Shown piece by piece: positions 1 through 6,639 of a DNA stretch of 11,000 nucleotides. Each line of letters begins with the position of its first letter. The first letter of the stretch is position 1. A model generated the notes under the pieces. That model was not told the origin of the DNA, did not search any database, and saw only the letters and a list, made by a program, of their open reading frames with translations. The stretch is from Desulfobacterales bacterium (GTDB taxonomy: Bacteria > Desulfobacterota > Desulfobacteria > Desulfobacterales > Desulfobacteraceae). The DNA lies in assembly GCA_022361535.1 (NCBI GenBank), contig JAKSAU010000391.1:1-11000 (forward strand), written 5' to 3'. The translations under genes and the position numbers were made by a program.

Positions 1-57
1 ATTTTGAGAGTTGTTATAAGCAGATTCTTGTTTTTTCAGAAAACTGACATGTAACAG

Positions 58-1014
58 TTATCTTGTAAGCGGCAGGGCAATAAAGGTTCCGCCATTTCTT
101 TTGGTTAACTCCCGCATCAAAATGGCAAAGCGGTTGGTTGTGTGCTTGGATAAAAATCCCACACCGTGGATTTTGGCCAACCGACTGCTTTTGCCACCTT
201 TGTTAAGTTTGGTTATCCGGGCAATGGTAGCATCATAATTGCCGCCGGTATAATCATCGCCAAAAACATATACGGACATGGCCTGGCCGGTTCTTCCATA
301 TCGCCTCAGGGCTGCTTCAATACCTTCCACCGGACTTGAATTGGAGGCATCCTGCCAGGAGTCAAATACGTTCATCACCGAACGCCTTCGCTGGGGGGTA
401 TCCGGAATCCAGCGACCGCTGTACCCCCTGATCAGTGACTTTCCCTGGTCGTTTAAAATTTGAAACCCTTTTACCTGGGGATGAATATTTAAAGTATTGA
501 CAATTTCATTGGCCACCCGTTTCCAGATTGCCTGCATGCTGCCGGAAGTATCCACTATAAAAATGACATGATCTGCATCGACCGGAATGCCGCCGACCTC
601 CTCATCCCTGGTTGTTTTGGTGCTCGCAGGGGAGATGGATATTCGTTTAAGGCTTTCATCAACCAATGAAAGGCCTGCAAGATCTCCGTCAAGAGTTTGC
701 TCTTCTTTTTCCAATGTGCCAAGCTTCTGGGAAAGAGTGCTGCTTGATCGGCCAAGGCTTCCGCTTTGGGCAAGCTGCTCGTCATTTTTTCTTTGCTGGT
801 CGGAAATCTGCTGTTTCAGATTGTTTATATTCTTTTCTAAAGTGACCACTTTTGCCAGAAGGGTTTCCACCTCTGTAACACCCTGGGCCGGTATACTCGG
901 GTTGCTGTTGGAAATCAAAACAAGCAGGACAACCGCACCAAATCCGCAGGAAATGATATCAAGAAAGGAGAGATTAAATATCTCGAATTTTTCTTTTGCT
1001 TTTAGTTTAGCCAT
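58..1014 (-). CDS. TolR/ExbD-like membrane anchor fused to a periplasmic VWA domain (second paralog)
   Basis: This 318-residue protein starts with a short basic cytoplasmic tail. One transmembrane helix follows (about residues 13-35, beginning FNLSFLDIISCGFGAVV) with Asp19 near its start and a Cys23-Gly-x-Gly-Ala motif one helical turn later. Residues 45-110 are coiled-coil-like and 148-315 form a von Willebrand factor A domain. The metal site (MIDAS) shows DTSGS at 155-159, Ser226-Ser227 in the loop where a Thr is usual, and Asp253-Asp254. The helix with its embedded Asp resembles the proton-carrying helix of ExbD/TolR/MotB subunits; this is a family-level inference. It lies 40 bp after a paralog with an almost identical helix and downstream of a TolQ-like gene, so it is probably a B-type stator subunit with a VWA output domain. 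No strong Shine-Dalgarno precedes the ATG. The next 57 bp to the window edge hold no clear gene or terminator. Confidence 0.86.
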   Translation of the reverse strand: MAKLKAKEKFEIFNLSFLDIISCGFGAVVLLVLISNSNPSIPAQGVTEVETLLAKVVTLEKNINNLKQQISDQQRKNDEQLAQSGSLGRSSSTLSQKLGTLEKEEQTLDGDLAGLSLVDESLKRISISPASTKTTRDEEVGGIPVDADHVIFIVDTSGSMQAIWKRVANEIVNTLNIHPQVKGFQILNDQGKSLIRGYSGRWIPDTPQRRRSVMNVFDSWQDASNSSPVEGIEAALRRYGRTGQAMSVYVFGDDYTGGNYDATIARITKLNKGGKSSRLAKIHGVGFLSKHTTNRFAILMRELTKRNGGTFIALPLTR

Positions 1015-1054
1015 TGGGTTTGCTTGTTTGCCCTTATTTTTTAACCGTATTGCT

Positions 1055-2116
1055 TTACGGCCAGTTCAGTGCCGGACTGATCACCATGCCACCCGACGTT
1101 GCCGCCCATATCCAGAATTCGTTTGCGGCATCAGGGTCCCCTTCAATGGGGAAAAGTATCACATTGACGGTTGCTCCGCCCGGACTGTTGTCCTTAATCG
1201 TTTTTCTAAACAGTTTTACACGGCACTCACCACTGATGGTGTCTGATCTGCCGAGAAGGGAGCTGCAATTGGCAAATGGATTAAGACCCGCATACCGGGA
1301 ATCTCCTTTGGTGGGAAGCCCGTCAGTGATAAGGTATAAATCTGTTGGAGACATGAGCTTGACTTTTTTCAACCCTTTTTCAAGATTGGTACCGCCTGTC
1401 GGTGTAAGTTCATCCACTTGGCGATACACTTTATTTAAAAGGTCTGGATTCCTGGCGTCAAAGTATCCGTCCCCTAAAGTGTTTACTGTTTCGTTGAAAA
1501 CCACTACTGCAACCCGGCTTGATTTTGGTACCCGGGCCAGAAGCCATCGAACTGTACTACGGGTCCGCTGCCACTTGGGGCCGGCTTTCTTTACTGCAGT
1601 GGTACCATTTTTCCGGCGAATAATATCAATGAGCTTTTCATCGGTCATTGAGGCACTGGCATCCACTAAAATCAGAATCCGTTGTCCTTGGACCTTCAAA
1701 CCCATCAAATAGTTTTCTTCACCTCCCCTGTCGTCTTCAACCACATCCTCTTTTTTGGCAATAGGCTTGTTTTTGATATCTGTTTTAAGGGCTGCAAGTT
1801 GCTCTCTTTTTGTGGAAAGGCTTAAGTTTTTTTGCTTTAAGGATTGTTCGAGCCGGGCGATTTTTGCTTTTAATGCAGCGATTTTATCAGCGTCTGCCTG
1901 GGACACATCAAGCAGTTTTTCTAAAGTCTGCGCAAGTTCCTGTGATTCCATCTCTAGACGAATCACATCGGCTTTGAGCCGCTCAGCTTCCGGAGCGGTT
2001 GTATCGACCACATGGTACTTTACCAGCATGAACACCAGTACCACCGCGCCCAATCCACAGGCCATGATATCAAGAAATGCCAGATTAAACCCTTCTGCCT
2101 TTCTCTTGCGTCTCAT
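1055..2116 (-). CDS. TolR/ExbD-like membrane anchor fused to a periplasmic VWA domain (first paralog)
   Basis: This 353-residue protein has a basic N-terminus and one transmembrane helix at about 10-33 (FNLAFLDIMACGLGAVV) with Asp16 and Cys20. Residues 41-118 form a long Lys/Glu/Leu-rich coiled coil, and 145-350 form a von Willebrand factor A domain with a textbook metal site: DASAS at 152-156, the TPTGGTN loop at 238-244 and the TDG turn at 264-266. The predicted topology puts the VWA domain in the periplasm. The helix motif is shared nearly residue for residue with the downstream paralog, whereas the coiled coils and VWA domains have diverged. It follows the TolQ-like gene by 49 bp. This fits a B-type partner of that channel protein, with VWA replacing the peptidoglycan- or TonB-type output domain. 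The ribosome binding site is weak. The two other Cys (284, 298) could form a periplasmic disulfide. Confidence 0.88.
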   Translation of the reverse strand: MRRKRKAEGFNLAFLDIMACGLGAVVLVFMLVKYHVVDTTAPEAERLKADVIRLEMESQELAQTLEKLLDVSQADADKIAALKAKIARLEQSLKQKNLSLSTKREQLAALKTDIKNKPIAKKEDVVEDDRGGEENYLMGLKVQGQRILILVDASASMTDEKLIDIIRRKNGTTAVKKAGPKWQRTRSTVRWLLARVPKSSRVAVVVFNETVNTLGDGYFDARNPDLLNKVYRQVDELTPTGGTNLEKGLKKVKLMSPTDLYLITDGLPTKGDSRYAGLNPFANCSSLLGRSDTISGECRVKLFRKTIKDNSPGGATVNVILFPIEGDPDAANEFWIWAATSGGMVISPALNWP

Positions 2117-2165
2117 GTATGCTCAATACGCTTTAAAGTCATTTTTTATAAATCCGCCTTTTCAT

Positions 2166-2918
2166 CTACTTAATGCGGGCCAGCAGATATTGGTCACAAT
2201 AGGCTTGAATATCTACAAGTAATCCGTCCTGCAACCGCTGCAGCTGATGAAAGAGGAACATCAAGAAAATGGAGATTAAAAGAGCCACAAGGGTTGAATT
2301 AAAGGCCACCCCCAAACTGTTGGTCATACCGGCTATGTTTCCGGCAAGTGCCTGGTCAGCAAGAGATAGTGCCTGGCCAATACCGCGAACCGTACCGATA
2401 AACCCAATGGATGGGATCGCCCAGATTAAGTAACGGATCATGGCATTTTCCGCTTCCTGGCGTACGGAAATGGCCTCAATGGAGGACTCGACTGCATCAG
2501 AAAGATTCTGTACATTTTTAGTCCCTGCATAGCGCCACAAAGCGCCGCGCAGGGTCTGGATCAAGGGGGACTTTTTTCTTTCTTCGGACAATTCATTGTC
2601 CAACTTGTCAATCACATTTTCCGCCACAACCGGTTCATCGTTTTCAACCACAAGATCCACGGTAAACAGATAGTTGTTTTTAAGAATTATGGCGCATTTG
2701 CTGATAATCAGAAAGCTGCCCCAAAACATTAAGATAAAGCAAATTTCCTGTTCCCAGTCTTTTAAAAGGACCACAAGGTTACGGGGGGCGGCAAGCCCTG
2801 CCTGCTGCGCTGCTTCCATAAGTGCCGCAGCTTCGGGCCGGATAAAAAACATATAGACCAGGTGGACCACTATAATGGAAACCAAAAGGGCGGCAAGACT
2901 TTTAATAAGATCTAACAT
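2166..2918 (-). CDS. MotA/TolQ/ExbB-family proton channel subunit
   Basis: This 250-residue inner-membrane protein has four predicted transmembrane segments (about 7-26, 58-79, 164-185 and 200-224). The cytoplasmic loop at 80-163 is large and charged. The signature of the family is clear in the last two helices: IPSIGFIGTVRGIGQAL at 168-184 and MTNSLGVAFNSTLVALLISI at 198-217, with the polar Thr/Ser residues that line the ion path in TolQ/ExbB. Family members form a pentamer around a dimer of single-pass B subunits and use the proton- or sodium-motive force. An N-terminal helix plus a periplasmic stretch of about 30 residues is added to the three-helix TolQ core. The start codon lies 1 nt after the stop of the upstream 45-residue membrane protein, which implies translational coupling. 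Two genes with TolR-like helices follow directly, so the A and B components sit together. It is not TolQ itself, as no tolR, tolA, tolB or pal is nearby. Confidence 0.93.
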   Translation of the reverse strand: MLDLIKSLAALLVSIIVVHLVYMFFIRPEAAALMEAAQQAGLAAPRNLVVLLKDWEQEICFILMFWGSFLIISKCAIILKNNYLFTVDLVVENDEPVVAENVIDKLDNELSEERKKSPLIQTLRGALWRYAGTKNVQNLSDAVESSIEAISVRQEAENAMIRYLIWAIPSIGFIGTVRGIGQALSLADQALAGNIAGMTNSLGVAFNSTLVALLISIFLMFLFHQLQRLQDGLLVDIQAYCDQYLLARIK

Positions 2919-2919
2919 A

Positions 2920-3057
2920 TCAAATATCCACGGGAAAAGAGGTTGGGGAATTAAGGCTGATAGACGGTATCACCGCATAACCTGTTGCAGCGGCAAGTAC
3001 CAGTCCTATGACCAGTATCAGCCAGAGTATCTGTTTTTTATTCTTTTTGATTTTCAT
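2920..3057 (-). CDS. 45-residue single-pass membrane protein, unknown function
   Basis: The protein has a basic head (MKIKKNKK), one hydrophobic helix at about 10-30 and a short tail ending SLNSPTSFPVDI that would lie in the periplasm. An upstream in-frame ATG at 3103-3105 would give 61 residues. The ATG at 3055-3057 is preferred because a GGAGG sits 5 nt before it and because the shorter product begins with the usual positive-inside pattern. The stop codon is 1 nt from the start of the TolQ/ExbB-like gene, so the two are likely translated together. I do not recognise a family. Its size and position suggest an accessory subunit of the channel complex; this is an inference from gene order. Confidence 0.72.
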   Translation of the reverse strand: MKIKKNKKQILWLILVIGLVLAAATGYAVIPSISLNSPTSFPVDI

Positions 3058-3062
3058 TTTCT

Positions 3063-3067
3063 CCTCC
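3063..3067 (-). promoter_or_regulatory. Ribosome binding site of the 45-residue membrane protein
   Basis: GGAGG on the minus strand lies 5 nt upstream of the ATG at 3055-3057. This selects that start over the in-frame ATGs at 3067-3069 (inside the site itself) and 3103-3105. Confidence 0.7.
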
Positions 3068-3120
3068 ATATCTGTCATACCCCATGGCCAGAAATCAGGC
3101 GGCATTTGTGTTCGGCAATT

Positions 3121-5127
3121 TTAAAATAGATACCGGCCGATCCTGAAACCTAAATCATCTCTTCCGGTATTCAATCCTTCCCGGAAAGCCGGACGCAGGG
3201 TGGTGATGGTCCCAGACCTGAAATTCGCTCCCTTTACCACATGTGCGTGGCCATTTTGAACACCAAGTGGAGTCACAAACACCTCTCCTTTTTTAGGCGG
3301 CTGTATAACGTACACATCATGTACCCATTCACTTACATTTCCACCCATATCATAAAGGCCCCCAATCTCTTTTAAAAAGCTGCCTACAGGTGCAACCCCA
3401 CTATACCCATCTGTGTAGCGGGGGACATAAAATTGTACCTGTCCCTTTGCACTTTCATCAGCCACATTTGCTGTTTTGGGAGGAATCACATAGGAATCTC
3501 CCCAAGTAAAAATAGTAGTTCCCTGCTTGCCGGCCCTGCGGGCCAGCCATTCCCACTCTGCTTCGCTGAGCAGGCGGTAACCAGTGGATTGGCTGTTGTA
3601 CCCAATCACTGTTTTGCCGCGGGTTTTATAAAAGAGCGGCAGATTCTCTTTTTGACTCAGCCAGTTGCAAAAGCTTGCCGCCTCCTGCCAACTGATGTTT
3701 GTGACAGGGTGATTTGCTGGTCCACCTGCATGCTGAGGGCTGTATGCAGCAAATTGCTGGTTGGTAATTTCATAAACGCTTGCATAAAATGGTTTGTTCA
3801 GCGTCACGGTGCGTAAAAATTCATTGGCCCGCTGTCCTTTTTCCGAACGGGGTGCCCCCATGGTATAGGTCACGTTGGGCCGGAACTGTGTGAGCTGGAT
3901 ACCGGCTGTGTTCGTCAGTTTTACTTTGGCTTCTTTAAGCATTGCCCTGTCTTCGGTAACCAGGTGAACGTTGATTTTTTGGACGGCTCCGCCCCTGGGG
4001 ATAACCGTTCGATCCACTGAACGATACCCGCTTTTTTTTAAAGTTATCTTCTGGGGGATTGCAGGAAGGCTTAACGTAACCGGTGTTGTCCCAAGATTCC
4101 TGCCATCCACGTGGAGAAATGCTGCAGGTGTTGATGTGACCACAACCTTACCGATTTCCGGTTTGAGATGAAATTTGAGATTTACCTTTTCATCCGGTGC
4201 GGGTGAGATGGTCTGCTTTTGGCGATAAAACCCGGGTTTCATGTACACAAGGTCATGGGAAACTGTAGCATCAACCTTGAAGTTTATATCTTTTACTGAA
4301 AGCCCGTTAACCAGAAGTGTTCCGCCTGAAGGGTTTAGATCAACTGTTACAATTGCCTTTTTCAAGGCAAGCCGGTAGTTTCTGATCACCTGGTTTTTAT
4401 CCCTTGTCAGGGTAACGGTTTCATTTGTCTCCTGAAAATTGGCGGCCGTGATCCGAAGGTCATATTCTCCTGCCGGAAGTTCTTTTTTAAATGGGGTAAC
4501 CCCCACTTTCTCCTGTCCGATATAAAGAGCCGCCCCACTGGGTGTTGAATTGATTTCCAAATGTGCTGGTACAGGATGAAGGTCCATTCGAATACTGGTT
4601 TCCTTTCCCCTGACCATTTCGATCTCAGCCTCTTCAAGTTTGAAATACGGGTGGTCTGCAATGAGGGTATATTTCCCTGCTTCAAGAGATGTCTCAAGGC
4701 GGCCAGTCCTGTCCAATTTTTTATTGCCCAGCATCCAGATGGTTTTATCTGCCGTGGCTGTTTCGCTGATGGAGGTTGAGGCAATGAGTCGGCCGGGCAG
4801 GGCAAACAAGTTTACGTGGTAGTGCCCGCCAATCGCCTCCTTTCCTATTTTGTGAATCGTCGTTTTAAATCCCGGGGATCCCACTTCAATTTCAGGGTTT
4901 GATGCCAATGAATAAATCGTACCCCCAAAAGCAAATCCAACGCCGGAAACAGAAATTGTTGCTTGAGACCGTGCTTCTTGTGGAAAAATGTCAATCTGTG
5001 TTCCCCTGGAAGAAAAAACTGCCAGCACTGTAATTAAAAGTACGGCCACAAGCCCAATGGCAGCATACCAATACATCTTTAGCTGTCTTTTTTTTGCCTC
5101 AACAAGTTTCTTATTAAACTGATTCAT
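3121..5127 (-). CDS. Membrane-anchored PEGA-repeat protein with C-terminal FGE-like (sulfatase-modifying-factor) domain lacking catalytic Cys
   Basis: The 668-residue protein has a Lys-rich cytoplasmic tail, one transmembrane helix at about 19-38, then roughly five PEGA-like beta repeats in the periplasm (about 50-118, 119-186, 188-255, 257-322 and 326-390). The clearest is STPSGAALYIGQEKVGVTPF at 194-213. Residues 420-664 match the formylglycine-generating-enzyme/sulfatase-modifying-factor fold: YTMGAP at 421-426, YRLLSEAEWEWLAR at 517-530, GGLYDMGGNVSEWVHD at 589-604 and a terminal DLGFRIGR. The region KGANFRSG...LRPAFRE, where true FGEs carry their two copper-binding Cys, has none, so oxidation of sulfatases is unlikely and a binding role is more plausible. 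The start is set at 5127 by AGGTGG 6 nt upstream; an in-frame ATG at 5187 would overlap the previous gene by 50 bp. Confidence 0.87.
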   Translation of the reverse strand: MNQFNKKLVEAKKRQLKMYWYAAIGLVAVLLITVLAVFSSRGTQIDIFPQEARSQATISVSGVGFAFGGTIYSLASNPEIEVGSPGFKTTIHKIGKEAIGGHYHVNLFALPGRLIASTSISETATADKTIWMLGNKKLDRTGRLETSLEAGKYTLIADHPYFKLEEAEIEMVRGKETSIRMDLHPVPAHLEINSTPSGAALYIGQEKVGVTPFKKELPAGEYDLRITAANFQETNETVTLTRDKNQVIRNYRLALKKAIVTVDLNPSGGTLLVNGLSVKDINFKVDATVSHDLVYMKPGFYRQKQTISPAPDEKVNLKFHLKPEIGKVVVTSTPAAFLHVDGRNLGTTPVTLSLPAIPQKITLKKSGYRSVDRTVIPRGGAVQKINVHLVTEDRAMLKEAKVKLTNTAGIQLTQFRPNVTYTMGAPRSEKGQRANEFLRTVTLNKPFYASVYEITNQQFAAYSPQHAGGPANHPVTNISWQEAASFCNWLSQKENLPLFYKTRGKTVIGYNSQSTGYRLLSEAEWEWLARRAGKQGTTIFTWGDSYVIPPKTANVADESAKGQVQFYVPRYTDGYSGVAPVGSFLKEIGGLYDMGGNVSEWVHDVYVIQPPKKGEVFVTPLGVQNGHAHVVKGANFRSGTITTLRPAFREGLNTGRDDLGFRIGRYLF

Positions 5128-5133
5128 TTTTAA

Positions 5134-5139
5134 CCACCT
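5134..5139 (-). promoter_or_regulatory. Ribosome binding site of the PEGA/FGE-like gene
   Basis: AGGTGG lies 6 nt before the ATG at 5125-5127 and overlaps the TAG stop of the upstream gene (5138-5140). This implies translational coupling and argues against the longer start at 5187. Confidence 0.6.
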
Positions 5140-6631
5140 AAATGGGCTGATCACAGATGACACGTATTGGCGGTGCTTTTTGATCATATGGGATTAAGGT
5201 TTTAACCCGTTTTGAAACATAGCCGTTTCTACTGCCTTCAAAGGTATAGCGTCCTGGCTTGAGCCGGATGACTTTTTCAATCACATGGCCAACATTGCCG
5301 ACACCGATCACCTTGACATAAGTTTTTTCATCTGAAATGACCGTCACCATCACCTTCTGCTGCATGATGGGAAGTTTTTCAGCCAATTCCTTGGCTTTCA
5401 ATTGGAGTGAAAATGAGTACTGTTCCATTTGCTGGGCTTGTGTCAGCAGAGCTTCAGCATTGTTTTTTGCAACAGGATCCGAGAGTTGATATGGATCTGC
5501 TAAGAGGGTGGTAAACGACTTATCAAGGGATATTAACTTCTTTGCTCGTGTAATCCCATTTTGAATCATTTGATCTTGGGGGGCATCTTTTGCTGCGTTC
5601 AGATAAGCAAGCAACGCTGCCTGCCAGTCATCCCTGCGAATAGCCTGGTCTGCTTCATTTATGGCAGCGTTTATCCTCAATTTCCGCTCAAGCTTAGTGA
5701 TTCGGTCCGCAAGAAGACTTGTTTCCTCACGCTTGGGTGCAATGGTTTTTGCCTGCTTTAAGTGTTTTCTCGCAAGTTGTGGGGTTGCCGCGTCAACTGC
5801 CTTAAATCCGCTATCGATATGATGGGCAAATGCCTGTTCTTTTAAAAAAGATTCAAGCTCTGCTCGTCGTTTGGCAATCCCTTCTCGTTCTGGAGATATA
5901 GTCTGGATCTGGCCCAGAAGCTTGTACTCTGTGGAAAAATTGTTTTCTGCACGGGCCACCTCAACCTGTGTAAGCAAAGGCATAATCTGCGCAAGCTTTT
6001 TGATCTCCTTTAAAAGGTCAAGCGCCTGCTGCTGTTCAGGTTTGATATGCAAGGCTTTTTCAATATGAAATTTTGCCTGCGCCACTTGATCGTTATCAAA
6101 ATTTTGCCGTGCGCTGTTAAACTGGTCTTTAAATGCCTGATCTTTTTGTTCGATCACGGAATCCGCAAGAATTTGTGTCTTCTCAAGGGTTTTGAGGGCA
6201 TCGGTATATTCGCCGGTACTAAAAAAATTAAGGCTGGTCTTTTTCAACTCGTTAATTTCAAACTGTTTTTCAGGCATCCAAGTTTGATTTTGTTTCAGTT
6301 CAGGCTCAATCTGGGCTTCATATTGGCTGAATTTTAACTTGAACTGCTCGCGCAGCTCCTGTTTTTTTGTGTCAGACAATATTTTAGTGTCCGACAAGAT
6401 TTGATCCTGTCCATTTGTGACAACAGTGTTTAATGCTGGCGTTTGATTTACAGGCGCCTGTTGCTGCATATACGCAGGCGGGCTGCCGGAAGACTGCATA
6501 AGGGTTTTTAAACCGATAAAACTGAACCAGAGAACAGGTGGAATCACCAGTGCGGAAACAATGCCGATTATCAGCATTCCTTTTTTTCTGGTGCTTTCTT
6601 TTTTCGCCTTTTCAAGCTTTTCATCAAGCAT
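5138..6631 (-). CDS. Single-pass membrane protein with helical repeats and a PEGA-like C-terminal domain
   Basis: This 497-residue protein has a charged cytoplasmic tail (KLEKAKKESTRKK), one transmembrane helix at about 19-45, and a Gln/Pro-rich linker (46-75). A long alpha-helical region from about 90 to 420 has several TPR-like helical pairs, for example around 131-160, 168-198 and 321-352 (DDWQAALLAYLNAAKDAPQD). The C-terminal 425-492 is beta-rich, with KPGRYTFEGSRNGYVSKRV reading like a PEGA unit. TPR and PEGA modules mediate protein or cell-wall contacts, so a periplasmic scaffold is likely; no enzymatic residues are seen. Its tail and helix resemble those of the next protein (KLVEAKKRQLK). 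It starts 8 bp after the lipoprotein gene without a good Shine-Dalgarno. A tandem ILSDTK-ILSDTK duplication lies at 79-90. Confidence 0.83.
   Translation of the reverse strand: MLDEKLEKAKKESTRKKGMLIIGIVSALVIPPVLWFSFIGLKTLMQSSGSPPAYMQQQAPVNQTPALNTVVTNGQDQILSDTKILSDTKKQELREQFKLKFSQYEAQIEPELKQNQTWMPEKQFEINELKKTSLNFFSTGEYTDALKTLEKTQILADSVIEQKDQAFKDQFNSARQNFDNDQVAQAKFHIEKALHIKPEQQQALDLLKEIKKLAQIMPLLTQVEVARAENNFSTEYKLLGQIQTISPEREGIAKRRAELESFLKEQAFAHHIDSGFKAVDAATPQLARKHLKQAKTIAPKREETSLLADRITKLERKLRINAAINEADQAIRRDDWQAALLAYLNAAKDAPQDQMIQNGITRAKKLISLDKSFTTLLADPYQLSDPVAKNNAEALLTQAQQMEQYSFSLQLKAKELAEKLPIMQQKVMVTVISDEKTYVKVIGVGNVGHVIEKVIRLKPGRYTFEGSRNGYVSKRVKTLIPYDQKAPPIRVICDQPI
6366..6401. repeat. Tandem 18-bp duplication inside a coding region
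   Basis: Two adjacent 18-bp units (6366-6383 and 6384-6401) match at 15 of 18 positions. On the minus strand they encode ILSDTK twice in the linker of the helical-repeat protein. Confidence 0.7.
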
Positions 6632-6639
6632 GTTTTTAA

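Noticed and set aside
1..57. Possible terminator or next gene after the last operon gene
   Set aside because: A 5-bp AACTG/CAGTT stem is too weak, no T-run follows it directly, and the one ATG there reaches a stop after four codons.
587..1712. Long open frames on the plus strand opposite the two VWA genes
   Set aside because: They lie antisense to well-supported coding sequence, have biased composition and show no domain or ribosome binding site.
3121..5127. Active formylglycine-generating enzyme with a sulfatase partner
   Set aside because: The catalytic Cys pair is missing and no sulfatase gene is in the window.
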